The notes under the pieces were generated by a model. That model was not told the DNA's origin and made no database searches. It saw only the letters and a list, made by a program, of their open reading frames with translations. 64,000 nt of DNA, taken from Flaccisagitta enflata. Its lineage: Eukaryota; Chaetognatha; Sagittoidea; Aphragmophora. Below are positions 1 to 24,640 of this stretch, in pieces (positions within the stretch are counted from its first letter, which is position 1; each line of letters opens with the position of its first letter). Location: positions 22,506,001-22,570,000 of the forward strand of contig OZ231127.1 of assembly GCA_965153355.1 (NCBI GenBank). Reading direction: 5' to 3'. Made by a program: the position numbers and the translations under genes.

Positions 1-52
<52 letters not shown>

Positions 53-53
53 A
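1..53. repeat. (AAAG)n microsatellite
   Basis: Perfect tetranucleotide array running off the left edge of the window. Confidence 0.97.
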
Positions 54-351
54 TAAGATATAGAGACGGAAAGTTTAAAAGAAAAATTACAGGCTGGTCA
101 AATGGCATTTCTACTCTTCGTATTGAGGGCGAGGCGACGAAGAAGAAGCTAAGAAATGAGGATAGTGTCGTCACTGTCACTGACTTTATTCTTGTCATCG
201 TCGTCACTCAAGATCGTGAGTCTAGTCTGACGAATCCTCGTAGCCGGTAGTCGGTAATCAAGCGATGTTTCCAGCTCCGGGCAGTTGCGACCTTGCAAAT
301 GTCTAAGGTGGCATGTCTGACCATTAAGTCTAAAATGATATGTCTTTCCAG

Positions 352-480
352 TAGTTTTAAGGTGCGACAAAGCACCTCTATAACTGGCTCTGTCCGTCGG
401 TCTGTCGGTTGGTCTGTAACGCATTCGTTCCACGATCAACACGTCGCACCTTATTGGCCTACTTGGCCTTGTCAATGTAA
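352..480 (+). repeat. Family A2 copy (GGTGC hairpin element), degenerate
   Basis: A short stem-loop, GGTGC and GCACC around GACAAA at 361-376, preceded by TTTTAA and followed by GGTCTGTCGG-type tetranucleotide repeats. This is the same layout as the copies at 10,500-10,730 and 41,800-41,915, read from the opposite end. Confidence 0.6.
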
Positions 481-527
481 AAGTACCCACTACAGTTAAC
501 GAGCACGCACAATTGCTTCAATTAACA

Positions 528-1598
<1,071 letters not shown>

Positions 1599-1820
1599 TG
1601 ACCGATTTTGTTAACACCCTGTTACGATCGCGTTACGCTGTGTATCATAGTGGCTATCATAGTTTTCTTCTTCTTCCGGTGAAATTTTGTTAACATGATG
1701 TGAAAGAGCATCGAATTTTATGTTATGACCCAAAATTTCAAGACTTTTGCTTCAGCCATTTCAGAGAAATGAAAATTAATCTGCGCGGTGTCAGTAATGG
1801 TGTTAACATAATCGGTCACT
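1599..1820. repeat. Small inverted repeat (MITE-like)
   Basis: AGTGACCGATTTTGTTAACA at 1,599 is matched by its near reverse complement near 1,800-1,820 (GGTGTTAACATAATCGGTCACT with one change). The arms are about 22 bp and the spacer about 180 bp. No target duplication was identified. Confidence 0.55.
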
Positions 1821-1897
1821 TTCTTTTCAGATCCTCTGTAAATTGAAGAAAGAACGCACGAGCTGATGCGATACGATTGACCCAATTTACCTAGTAG

Positions 1898-2125
1898 AAG
1901 GAAGAAGAAGAAGGAAAAGGATGAGAAGAAGAAGAAGATGAAGAAGAAGAAGAAGAAGAAGAAGAAGAAGAAGAAGAAGAAGAAGAAGAAGAAGAAGAAG
2001 AAGAAGAAGAAGAAGAAGATAGTGATAGTGAAGAAGAAGACAAATACGAGAATGATAACAAAGACGACGATAATGATGATGACAAATTAAGTCGACGACG
2101 ACGACGACGACAACGACGACAATGA
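1898..2125. repeat. (GAA)n grading into (GAC/GAT)n microsatellite
   Basis: Purine-rich trinucleotide arrays directly upstream of the LINE coding region. They may be target DNA or part of the LINE 5' end; the element boundary cannot be fixed here. Confidence 0.9.
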
Positions 2126-5100
2126 CGACGACGGCTGGTTGTACGTCTTCACCTCCCCGCGGTGCCAGCGGGAACGCGAAAGCGGCAAAGAAGACGGGAG
2201 GTCGTGGAAACAAGGGGAGGACAGAAGCCGCAAGACCGACGTCCAATCCGTTTTTATCGGCAGCGGAGTGGGGCAGGAGTGGCCGTCCTGTCCACCTCCT
2301 AAAACAATTGATAGGCTAGGGCCTGCTCGGTCCGAAAAGGTGTCAAGCGTGGATGAGGAAAGGAGGAGGAGGACCGAGGTAAGGATGCGTCTCCAATCCA
2401 TCCATCCAAACCCCGGCCCAAGAGACAAGACAGAGGAAGGTAGGAATCAGCGGAGGTTAAGGAGGAAGGCCAAGAGGAAGGAAAGAAGAGAAAGGAGGCA
2501 GGAAGAGAGAAGGCAGGAAGAGGAAGGCAAGAGGAAGGATGAGTTGAGGGTGGTTGCGTGGAACGTCCAGGGGATGTCGTTGGAGGGGTGGTGGAAGAGA
2601 AGGGCGAGGAGGGTGGCGAGGAAGGTGGTGGAGGAGAAGTGGGATGCGGTGCTGCTGAGTGAAGTGAGGGCGAAGGGCGGTGGTGTATTGTGGTTAGGTC
2701 AGGGTGAGGAGCAGGTGGTGGTGGTGCATGGGGAGAAGGCAGCCATTCTTCTTCGTGGTGAATTGCTGAGGAGGTGGTGTGAGGGAGGAAGAAGGTGGAA
2801 GGAAGAAGGTGGATGAGAGGACGGTCTCAGTCAAAGCGGAAGGAGTGGTTCTGGTGGCAAAGTATGTGCAGCCTAGGAGACATGGTAGGGAGTTGGCAGT
2901 CCAGGAAGAATGGGCAGTGCTAGAAGAACACGTGAGCTGGGCAGATAAGGAGGAGATATTAATAATAGGAGGTGACTTCAACGCGCACGTCGGAGCAGAC
3001 AGGAGGAGAGGGACGGCAAGAGGAAAATTTGGCATGAGAAGGTCAAACGAAGCTGGAGATGAATTAATTGAATGGTGTGAACAGACTGAACTCTGTTGGG
3101 TCAACAGCTTCATTTCCCACAAGTGTAGAGGAACTTGGTTCTCAAACCTACACCATCAGTGGTACGAGATCGATGGTTTCATCATGAGACCTGAACAGAG
3201 ACACAGACACGCGCGGAAGATGAGAACGATTAATGAAACAGCTTTATCTGATCACAAGCCAAAACTTCTGACAGTCGACATAAGGAAAAGGAAATGGAGA
3301 AGAATTTTCAAAGCAAAAAAGACTCCACCAATCAAATGGGAGCTACTGAGAAACGAGGAAACGGAAAGAAGATACAAGGAGGAAGTAGAATGGAAAATGG
3401 AAGCAGAAGGTCCAGTAAGAGAAGACGAATCAGGTTGGGCAGGACTGGCCGAGTGTACGGTGGAGGCGGCCAAAACAGTCTGTGGTCTAAGGGAGAAGAA
3501 AGTGGAAAATGAGTGGATGATAGGAAAGGAGGAAGAGGACGACGCGCTGAAGAGGAGGGTCTCAGAAGCAGTAGAAAAGAAGATAGAAGCAACAGAAAGG
3601 AGACAGAGAGGGGAAGTCGAGGATGAAGAAGTGGAAAGGAAAAAGGAGGAATTAAAGGAAGCCAGAAAGGAGTGGAAAAGGACGAGGAAGAGGTGGGAGA
3701 AAGAATGGTGGGATGGTGTTTTAAATGAGTGCGAAGGGGCAGCGCAAAGAGGAGATATAGGAAGCATGTACAAAAGCCTTAAGAAGCTCGGGACGCGAGG
3801 AGAAAAGAAAGCAACGGCGACTACTTCAATCTCGATGGAGCAATTCAAAAATCATTTTAGCCGAGTATCGGCGGAGAGGTTTGAGAATCGGCCGGAAGAG
3901 GTGGAAGTGGCAGTCGATGAAGCGATTGACCTGAGATCCGATCCAAGGACGGCGGAGTGGAGGGAGCGGCTGGGGAGGCCGCCCGATATGGCGGAGCTGC
4001 TGAGGGAGATGGGAAAAATGAAGGATGGAGCGCCGGGGGAGGATGGAGTGAGGGTGAATTATGTGCTTAAAGGAGGAAGAAGAGTGAAAGAGAGAATGGT
4101 GAAGGTGGTGCAATTCCTTTGGACGGAGGGAGCGGAGAAATGGGAGGATGGCCTGAAGAGGGGCCTGATTGTGCCGTTGTATAAGATGAAAGGGAGTAAG
4201 GACGATCCAAACAACTACCGTGGGGTCTGTCTGCTGTCAATGGGAAGGAGAATAGTAGCGAGAATAGTGGCAACAAGGCTCAAGGAATGGGCGGAGAATA
4301 TGGGCCTCCTGGATGACAACCAGGCTGGATTCAGGAAAGGTCGCTCAACAGCCGACGCTACGCAAATCATGATGAGACTTCAAGAAGACGCCGAGGATCT
4401 GAACAAAAGGAGAAACGGTAACCTTGAGGACGGAGACTTAATTCCATCAGCCCGACTGCTAGACATCACAAAGGCTTACCCGAGAGTGAACAAGCCGGCG
4501 CTCTAGCGATTGCTAGAGAGATACGGCTTAGAAGGTGACTTCTTAAGATTGTTGAGAGAAATGCACGAGACTACAGAGTACGTCGTGAGAGGCAAGGAAG
4601 TCAACAGTGAGTCGTGGAAGCCAGAACGTGGTCTGACAGAGGGCTGTCCATCGTCACCCGATTTATTCAACATATATCACCAGGCGCCAATGAGAATTGC
4701 CGAAAAAGCGAGGAAGGAGAAAGCGACGGAAAATGGAAAAACGGCAGGCATTGTGGTGTGTTGGGTGCCTGGCAGTGCCTTTCCGTCGGAAAAGTCGATG
4801 GGAAAAGGATGCTCAGAGGCGGTGGAAGTGACGCTGGAAAAATCCCTATTTGCGGACGACACAACGGCAGTAGGTGACAAAAGGGAACTGGAGGAAGGAG
4901 TCAAAATCATTAAGGAAGTCATGGGAAGGTTTGAGGAGAGGTGTCATGATGGAAAGGAGGAGGTTTTGGACTTCGGGACAGAGGAAGGAGAGAAGGTAAG
5001 AATGTTAGGTTGTTGGATGGGGTGGTCCGTCGACATCAGAAACAGACTGCAGAGGGCAGGAAAATGTTGGTGGAAACTTAAAAGTCGACTGATCGGGTCA

Positions 5101-6084
5101 AAACTTTCAAAGAAAAAACAAGCACGGGTGGTCGAAGCGTGCGTAGAAAGCGCATTGATGTTTGACTGTCACGTACGAGTTTGGCAAGTGAAGGAATTAA
5201 ACAGATTACAAGTTTTCATGGACAAGATCTATCGCTACATATGGAGCAGGAAGACGAAACCTCCGACAATCCAGATGCAGGAGGAGGGGAAAAACATGGC
5301 AGATTTGAGGAAGGAATTAGGAGTGAAGTCGATCCGATGGAAGGTTGAGAAGAGGGTATTGGAGAGGATCGGCCACGTCATGAGGATGGAGGATAACAGG
5401 ATAACAAAGGCGGTAACATTAGGATGGATCAAGGAGTTGGAGAAACACGGGAAGCCAAAAGGAAGGAGAAGGAAAACGGTTTTCTACTGGAAGAAGCTGG
5501 TCAGAGAGGCAGGCTGGGACTCGACAAACATTGGAGCTTTGACGGCGGACAGGAAGAAATGGAAGGCACTCGTCAAGGAGAGAATGAGACATTTGTTAAG
5601 ATGGGAGGAAAGCAAAGGAAACAAGTGGAGAGAGGAGGAGGTGACAAGGAATCAAGTAAAAGAAGAAGAGGCGGTTTTCAAATGCGAAGTTTGCGGCAAG
5701 ACATGCAGGTCAAAGGGAGGTCTGGTAAATCACCGACGTCGAATTCATGAGGTGTCAGGGCAGAAGAAGAAATTCAGATGCCAAAAATGCGAGTTGGAAT
5801 TCGACTCAGAGGCAAGTTTGAAAAACCACCTAAAAGTCTGCGGAGGGGCAAAGGCATCAGCACCAGGAAGAAGAAGATGTATTTGCGGCAAGGAATTTAG
5901 CGAGGGCTATTTCCGCAGACACCGAAACAGATGCGCCACATGGGCGGCGTCACAATCAGAAGAGCCGCCGGCTCCGGCTCGGCAGCGGCCGCGCGTGACG
6001 TGCACATGCGGCGCCACGGTCTTGAAGACAAACCACGCAAGACACATAAAAGAAGCTTGTCCGAGCAGGGAGGCTTGTCCCTAA
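2122..6084 (+). pseudogene. LINE polyprotein (endonuclease-RT-zinc finger), broken
   Basis: Endonuclease motifs visible are VAWNVQG (about 2,555), GGDFNAH (about 2,970) and LSDHKP (about 3,245). Reverse-transcriptase motifs are QAGFRKGRST (about 4,320), LLDITKAY (domain A, about 4,460), LTEGCPSSP (about 4,638) and FADD (4,849-4,860). C-terminal fingers include CEVCGKTC (about 5,683) and CQKCELEF (about 5,780), followed by two short CxC-type fingers. The reading frame changes twice, between about 2,260-2,320 and near 2,780-2,816, and there is one in-frame TAG at 4,504-4,506 within RT domain A. Downstream of the second shift everything else is in one frame, so the copy is damaged but not ancient. 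It cannot make the full protein as written. Confidence 0.88.
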
Positions 6085-6118
6085 CGGGGACGGAACGCCT
6101 TTCTTGGATCTTGGAATG

Positions 6119-6165
6119 ACGACGACGAAAACGACGACGACGAAGACGATGATGATGATGATGAC

Positions 6166-6228
<63 letters not shown>

Positions 6229-6240
6229 AATGATGAAAAA
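6119..6240. repeat. (GAC/GAT)n tail of the LINE
   Basis: A trinucleotide array starting 35 bp after the LINE stop codon. It is best read as the element's 3' tail. Confidence 0.75.
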
Positions 6241-6308
6241 CAAGAAAAAGATGATGATGTGAATGACAAGGAACGAGTACCCCCCCCCCCAAAAAAAAAA
6301 CACAAAAA

Positions 6309-6438
6309 AACATTGCCGGATACACGGCAATTCAGTCACGGACAGTTGGGCAGGAGCAGCAACCGCTCAGAAATCAAAAATGTGACAGACCGACCGACAT
6401 GGCAAGGTGTAAAGTCGCATGTCCGCGACTCAAAAAAG
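6309..6438 (-). repeat. Family A copy, short variant
   Basis: Begins with the CCGGATACACGGCAA block, contains GTTGGGCAGGAGCAG and a GACCGACCGAC stretch, and ends with GTCGCATGTCCGCGACTCAAAA, a decayed version of the terminal hairpin seen at 41,404-41,562. It directly follows the LINE tail. Confidence 0.75.
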
Positions 6439-6452
6439 TGAACATGTGCATT

Positions 6453-6548
6453 TTAGAAGAAAAAGAAGGCGAAGAAGGAGAAAAAGAAAAGAAGAAGAAG
6501 AAGAAGAAGAAAGAGAAGAAGAAAAAGAAAAAGAAAAAGAAGAAGAAG
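6453..6548. repeat. (GAA/AAG)n microsatellite
   Basis: Purine trinucleotide and AAAAG-type array. No gene. Confidence 0.9.
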
Positions 6549-6739
6549 CAGGCCTGTATATTGTTCCATATTTCCCCCCTCCCCCATGGGAAAATAAGGG
6601 TTTGGAGAAAGGGAAGGAAAAGGAAGGAGGAAACAAGAGAGAAAAAAAAAGAAAAGTTGGGGAAAATGTAACTTTTGACACTACCAAATCATAAAACATG
6701 ATAAGTAAAACACAATTTAACACTATCTAAACCTTTAAC

Positions 6740-6870
6740 ACACTGTTTTATTGCTTTATGGGGAAGAAAATGATAGATTTTGTAAAATGACAGGATGCGT
6801 TGCGGGAAAGATAATAAAAGGCAGGGGGGAGGAAAAATAATCAAAGGTTATGGAACTATATACACCCCTG
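6740..6870 (+). repeat. Dispersed repeat I, copy 1
   Basis: A block containing GGGGAAGAAAATGATAGATT, then a G-run, then TATACACCCCTGAG. The same blocks occur in reverse complement at about 58,720-58,855, so this is a dispersed repeat. Its class is unknown. Confidence 0.7.
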
Positions 6871-6924
6871 AGAAGAAGAAAAGAAAAGGAAGAAGAAAAA
6901 GAAAAAAAAGAAAAAAAGGAAAAG

Positions 6925-7378
6925 TTAGATGGGTCAGCGGCACTGTACCTGCCTAAGTAGGTTGTGCCAGTTGAAGGGAAGCAGGGCAGCGGCCCCGATG
7001 GACACTATGCTCACACAGAGGGTTCCCTCCTTCTCACTCAGCTCCAAATCCCAGCCTCAAGGCCCAAATCCCAGCTTCTAGGCCCAAATCCAAGCCTCAA
7101 GGCTCAAACCCTAGCCCAGAGGCTGAGATATGGCCTGGAGGCTCATTGCTGAAATTTAGGCCTCCAGGCTAGGATTTGGGCTGCGAGGCTTGGATTTGGG
7201 CCTCGAGCCTAGGATTTGGGCCTTGAGACTGGGATTTGGGCCTCAAGGCTGGAATTTGGGCCTCAAGGCTGGGATTTGAGGGGGGGTACGCTGAAGAAGG
7301 AGGAGAAGGAGAAATTTCCCCATATGTGTGAAAGCATAGGTCATCGACCCCTTTGGGGCCCCTGCCCAAAAAAAGGAA
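6925..7378 (-). repeat. Family B minisatellite element, copy 1
   Basis: The tail side (GGTCAGCGGCACTG, GAAGCAGGGCAGCGGCCCC) lies on the left. Inverted-repeat arms (GGCAGCGGCCCC and GGGGCCCCTGCCC) flank a core built on AGGCCCAAATCCCAGCCTC. The right end is CCCTGCCCAAAAA. Arms and core type are shared with the copies at 17,342 and 40,858. Confidence 0.8.
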
Positions 7379-7405
7379 AAGGAAAGAGGAAGAAGAAACA
7401 GAAGA

Positions 7406-7670
7406 AGTGACGCAGAGTTACAATATCGTTGCGGACAGGTGGGCAGGGGCATACAAATCTATGCCACACCCCCTTTCACATACACACAACCGTATTACCT
7501 TAAACGCGCATTTTTACACTTTTCAACTCTATCATCACAGACCAACGGACCAACGTACACATCACATCACATCACAGACCAACGGACCAATGTACCTGCA
7601 GACTGATGGACCAACAAACAGACCAGTCCTCATATTGAGTCACCAGTCCTCGACTAAAACGAGAAAAAAA
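7406..7670 (-). repeat. Family A' copy, degenerate
   Basis: GTGACGCAGAGTTACAATAT and GCGGACAGGTGGGCAGGGGC are the reverse complement of the block at about 15,058-15,110. A CCAACGGACCAA array and a decayed CTCGACTAAAA end follow. Confidence 0.6.
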
Positions 7671-7841
7671 GTAAGAAAGAATTCGGAAAATAGTTAAGAA
7701 AGAATGAGTGGCCACAGTCGCGTGCTCCGTTTTAAAAATACCAATGAAGGCAGCTATCGCCGACCAAAGAAAAGTTGTAAATTGAAGCTTTTTTTAGTGC
7801 ATGTTCTGTGAGTGTATCTCATGCTGTTTGGTTGACTGCCT

Positions 7842-7860
7842 GTGTGTTTGTGTGTGTGTT

Positions 7861-7906
<46 letters not shown>

Positions 7907-7909
7907 TGT
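7842..7909. repeat. (GT)n microsatellite
   Basis: GT repeat with periodic TTTG interruptions. No gene. Confidence 0.95.
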
Positions 7910-8055
7910 AAAATACGAAAAAAATATTTTTTGGGAGAAAACTTAAAAAATGCAAAAAATATAAAAAAAGATTCAAAGAAATCATAACTTGAGAAATAAT
8001 CATCATTGACGCGGTTTTAAAGAAACAAATTAGCTCTTTCTTGGCAGTGAATATC

Positions 8056-8175
8056 AAAAAATGCATCATCCCACCCTGAAAACAGCCTAACTTTCTAAAC
8101 TTGCCTTAGATCAAAAATGCACCATTCCACCCTGAAAACAGTCTAACTTTCTAAACTTGCCTTAGATCAAAAATA
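8056..8175 (+). repeat. Two-copy tandem repeat, 66-bp unit
   Basis: The block CACCCTGAAAACAG through CTTGCCTTAGATCAAAAAT occurs twice in direct tandem with a handful of differences. Confidence 0.85.
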
Positions 8176-8784
8176 GAAAATTTTATTTCTCGTGTATGTT
8201 TCAGAAAGTCAAATTATGCAATTTGACTTATTTCTAAAAAGATAAGTTATCTCGCACATTTGATTTAAAGTTACAATTACAAAGATAATTATGAAGAGTA
8301 TGGATGTGAGTGATGAATGAAATAATTGATGAAGAATGCCTCTCAAAGCTTTTGATCTTTTTTGACAATTTTTAACTCAACTGTTATCAACCGATGAACC
8401 AACCAACCAAACAACAGACAGATCATTTCATAGAAGTGAAAATGGAATGATTGAGTTCATCCAGGCAACTCAATGCGTCGTCTGCACAATTTGAGCACAG
8501 GTGTAACGGACAAGCATACAGATAGATGGAGGGACAGATGGAGTCAGACAAACGGATGAATGGAGGAATGGACAAACAGAGAGATTAATTGAAGGATGGA
8601 CGGACCCGCTTATAGAGATGTGATGATGCATCTGAAAAGAGAAAGAAGATAAAACAAGAGAAAGTTACAAAGGAGAAAAGGATACAAAGGAGAAAAAGAT
8701 AGGATATGAAGGAGAAAAAGAAAGACAGAAGGCTAGCACCCCATGGATCATTCCATTCTAATTTGATAATCTTTATTAATCCTT

Positions 8785-8878
8785 CCCCTCCTCCGCTCTC
8801 CTCTTCCTTCCTCTTCTTCTTCCTCTTCTTCTTCTTCCTCTTCTTCTTCTTCCTCTTCTTCTTCTTCTTCTTCCTCTG
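8785..8878. repeat. (TTC)n microsatellite
   Basis: Interrupted TTC/TCC pyrimidine array. Confidence 0.93.
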
Positions 8879-8889
8879 ATTCTACTCCT

Positions 8890-9040
8890 GTTTTTTTTAA
8901 ATTGCGTGCCACGCGAGTGACGCAACTCAGCTTTCTGTGGCCTTTATCCTCACTGCTCCTGCCCAACTGATCAAGTGACTTCAAATACAGCCCCTACCCG
9001 CCCGCACGCGACTGGGGTAGCTGTGTCTCGGGACTTGTTG
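8890..9040 (+). repeat. Family A copy, short
   Basis: Decayed hairpin TTGCGTGCCACGCG near 8,902, then CACTGCTCCTGCCCAA, then CCCGCACGCGACTGGGGTAG, and a truncated right end. The ACGG-type array is missing. Confidence 0.75.
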
Positions 9041-9067
9041 TTGTGCAATTCTACTCGGCTCCTTCAT

Positions 9068-9362
9068 TCATGGTATTCTTCTTCTTTTATAAATCACCTT
9101 CTTGTTCTTCTTCTTGGTTTTCTTCAGTTTTTTCTTGTTCTTCATCTTGTTCTCGTTCTTGTTCTTGTTCATCCTCTTTCTCTTCTTATTCTTCCTCTTT
9201 GTCAATGATATTCGACAGCATCTACTGTTCCATTCCAGATTCATTCTTCTTCTTCTTCTTCTTCTTCTTCTTCTTCTTCTTCTTCTTCTTCTTCTTCTTC
9301 TTCTTCTTCTTCTTCTTTTTTCTTCTTCTTCTTCTTCTTCTTCTTCTTCTTCTTCTTCCTCA
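9068..9362. repeat. (TTC)n microsatellite
   Basis: Degenerate pyrimidine DNA followed by about 120 bp of near-perfect TTC. The polyphenylalanine, polyserine and polyarginine frames here are artefacts. Confidence 0.95.
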
Positions 9363-10090
9363 CATGTTTCCGTAGCTCTGTCCATCCATTTCCCTATCTT
9401 TTTTTTCGCAAATTTCGGTTATTTCTGTCACAAAACTGATAATATGAAGTCTTACATGGATTAGGGATTTACGCTTATACAACACCCCGCTAAGGTTAAA
9501 GAAGGTTGTTTTCCTCATCAAAATTCGATGGAATTTCCGATGATGTATTGTTCAAAAGCTGAAATCGAATTCTCATTTTGACATGTTTTAGAGGATGCTT
9601 TCTGTTGATCCATGGAAATGACCTATAAACTTCCCTGTTGTAAAATGCTTAAAAGAATTTGTAACATCTTCGATCTTTCTCGTCAGAGTGATTCACATTT
9701 CAAAAGAACCAGGAAATCATCACAGACAGTAATCATCAACGTACTTATTCGATCTTTAGGAGCTTGCGGGCATAGGATAGTGATTCGGGCCCTTACGCGG
9801 GGCGATCGTATTGATTTAATTGAATGGTGCCTCAACGCCGAAAAGTCCGCGTGCACGTGTGCGATGGAATTGTAGACACCACGCAACGACCAACTTAGTT
9901 TTAGGGGGGTTTATGTCCCAGACTCGGGGTAGCAAAAACAAGGGCACACTTGGCACATTGCACCTCGGAACTATAGCTCAAAAGTCGTACTTACAGATTT
10001 GATTAAGGAAAAAATTTGGGGTAATAGAGGAAAAAAGAAGAAAAATAAATGAAGGCCGGATACACGGGCCAAGACGGTGCGCCGGGCGTT
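9363..10090. other. No gene recognised; family A fragment at the right edge
   Basis: Mostly unique-looking sequence. An 87-codon frame at 9,612-9,872 resembles nothing I know. AAGGCCGGATACACGGGCC at about 10,053 is a truncated family A end. Confidence 0.5.
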
Positions 10091-10095
10091 ATTAA

Positions 10096-10430
10096 TTCTT
10101 AGACCTATCCCTAGCTCCATCAGACCAATCCCTAGCTCTATCAGACCTATCCTAAGCTCTATCAGACCTATCTGACCTATCACCAGCTCTATCAGACCTA
10201 TCCCTAACTCTATCAGACCTATTTTGAGCTCTATCAGACCTATCCTGAGCTCTATCAGACCTATCCCTAGCTCTATCAGACCTATCCTGAGCTCTATAAG
10301 ACCTATGCCGAGCTCTATCAGACCTATCCCGAGCTCTGTCAGACCTATCCCGAGCTCTATTAGACCTGCCCGACCTAACACCAGCTCTATCAGACCTATC
10401 CCAACCTCTATCAGACCTAACCGTAGCTGA
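10096..10430 (+). repeat. Minisatellite, about 21-bp unit
   Basis: About fifteen direct copies of AGCTCTATCAGACCTATCCC with small variations and a few shortened units. Open frames (SSIRPIP and ELGIGLI repeats) follow from the unit length being a multiple of three and carry no sign of a real protein. Confidence 0.93.
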
Positions 10431-10499
10431 TTACTTCAGTGGATGAAATGACGAGTATCATTAATGATGAAAGAACTGAGCAGTTAATTGATTTCAAAC

Positions 10500-10730
10500 A
10501 TTTTTAGCGATTTTTCATTCGAGCATTACCGACGGACGGACAGGTGGACGGACAGAGCCTCTTAGAGAGGTGCTATGGCGCACCGAAAAATCATCATATC
10601 ATATTTCTGAATCATTTCCAGTGATTTTAGAGATTTTCAACTCGAGCGTGACCGACCGACCAACCAACCAAACGACCAACCGACCAACAGACAGAGCTAG
10701 TTATAGAGGTGCTATGGCGCACCTAAAAAA
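10500..10730 (-). repeat. Family A2, two copies in tandem
   Basis: Each unit has a TTTTCATTCGAGC or TTTTCAACTCGAGC lead, an ACGGACGG or GACCAACC tetranucleotide array, GACAGAGC, and a terminal hairpin GGTGC/GCACC (10,569-10,584 and 10,708-10,723) followed at once by an A-run. The second reads GCACCTAAAAAA. Confidence 0.75.
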
Positions 10731-11494
10731 TCAGTAAGATTTATGGAGCTCAAGGTTCTTATTCTTGTTTCTTTTTTTTCTATTTTTATTTTTTCTATTA
10801 CTTTTTTTTCTACTCTTATTTCAAGGTTCTTATTCTTATTCAAGGTTCTATGGAGCTCAAGGTTCTTATTCATAACTTAAGGCAAGATGCAGAAAGCAAG
10901 TAGTTATACGCAATATTTATGCATTAGAGAGTGATTTTTAAAAGTCGGACTTATCACTTATATGTAACGCTGCGAAAAGTTGTGCCTCGGACCTATAGAA
11001 TTTTCTGCCATCCTGGTCCCCATGTATTAAAGTCAACCGCAACAAAGCTAGGCTAAGCCCCCAAGAGAAAACCTGGCCCTCAACTGGGTAGCTAGAAGAA
11101 ATTTGATAACAGGTCTCATGGTAGTGTTTTTGAAAATTTATCCTTTTGTTTCTTGTTCTAAACAGATGGCAGCAAAATTTGCCTTTTCTTCAAAAATGTT
11201 CATTTTCTGGAACAAAAAGTTTGATTCTCGTTCAAACCGAAAGCGCGCCGAATTTGGGCCAATTTGCATTTGATTTCAAGCGTTCACTCTCTCTTTTCCA
11301 TCAGTGTTATGTTTCAAAGCTTTCCGAAACATCTTAACAATGTAAGCCAAGTTGCCACTGAATATAACCCTTTAAAAAGACTCGAAATCAGTTTCATATT
11401 TATGATAGGCAATCAAGATCAAGACTCTTTCTAACTTCTTTGATCGTGCTTATACTTTACGTAAATGCACTCGTAATTCAACCTCGCAGCGAAA
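10731..11494. other. Upstream region of PBK; promoter not defined
   Basis: AT-rich sequence with local repeats of AAGGTTCTTATTC at 10,750-10,870. It must contain the PBK promoter, but I see no convincing TATA box or initiator. Confidence 0.4.
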
Positions 11495-23787
<12,293 letters not shown>

Positions 23788-23796
23788 AGCTAGATA

Positions 23797-23899
<103 letters not shown>

Positions 23900-24266
23900 A
23901 TGAGTGGTAATGATAGAGCGAACACGGGGAAGAGGGTAGAGGATAGAATTTGATTTGGATGGGGAAACGAGCCTTACAATCATTGTATCGTTGCTTATTA
24001 TCTCCTTGTTTCGTGTGCAATTTTTGTCAACCAGCTTTTACGAAATAGACATAAAATGCTACTTTCGTTATTTTTCATTCGCCACTCGTACACTCTAAAC
24101 ATTCCCTATGAAATTTTACAAACTTCTTTTGTTATCCGGTTCTTTTACCGAAAGAACGGAATGTCTAAAAAAGCCTTTTATAACGGTTGCATTTATGAAA
24201 GTGTCACTTCTCATGATTTACAATGTAAATTTTACATTGGATTGAGATTCCGACGATTTCTGATAA

Positions 24267-24325
24267 TTACTGCCCCTACCCAATCGCATGCAAGTTGGGT
24301 GGGGCGGGTACCCGGCCATGTGCTT
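24267..24325 (+). repeat. Family A fragment
   Basis: CTGCCCCTACCCAATCGCAT through GTACCCGGCCATGTG is the right-hand half of the element, decayed. Confidence 0.6.
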
Positions 24326-24493
24326 ACTATGCAAGTCCTCCTTCAAAAATCAAATACAGTTAGACCCCGCTTTTACGGACCCACGAGTAACGAAAATCCG
24401 CGTATAGCGAACACAGACGCTTGGTCCCTTCATGTCATCTCTTTTAATCTTTTTCTATTTCAACTGTTGATATTTTTTGTGGAAAACAAAACA

Positions 24494-24640
24494 CGTTTTA
24501 GTTGCGTGTCTCGTGACTCTATGACCCGCTGTGTCCGTCGGTCGACCGGTCCGCTGGTTGGTCCATCTTTCTGTCTGTCAATAACAGTGTTTCTTAAGCG
24601 TTTCTGGCCATTTTGACGTCACTCTTCTTGCTCAGTGCTA
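24494..24640 (+). repeat. Family A left-end fragment
   Basis: TTTTAGTTGCGTGTCTCGTGAC hairpin-like start, CTATGACCCGCTGTG, and a GTCCGTCGGTCGACC array. The right half is lost. Confidence 0.65.

Larger units (their letters stand above)
2122..6240 (+). mobile_element. Non-LTR retrotransposon (LINE), degenerate copy
   Basis: The element encodes, in order, a basic N-terminal region, an NPGP motif, an AP-type endonuclease, a reverse transcriptase and four cysteine/histidine fingers, and ends in a (GAC/GAT)n tail. LINEs copy themselves by nicking target DNA with the endonuclease and priming reverse transcription at the nick. There is no LTR and no poly(A) tail, so a simple-repeat 3' tail is likely. 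The coding strand is strikingly purine-rich, dominated by Glu, Arg, Lys, Gly and Trp codons. The clade (CR1, L2, I or other) was not determined. No target-site duplication could be identified. Confidence 0.9.
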
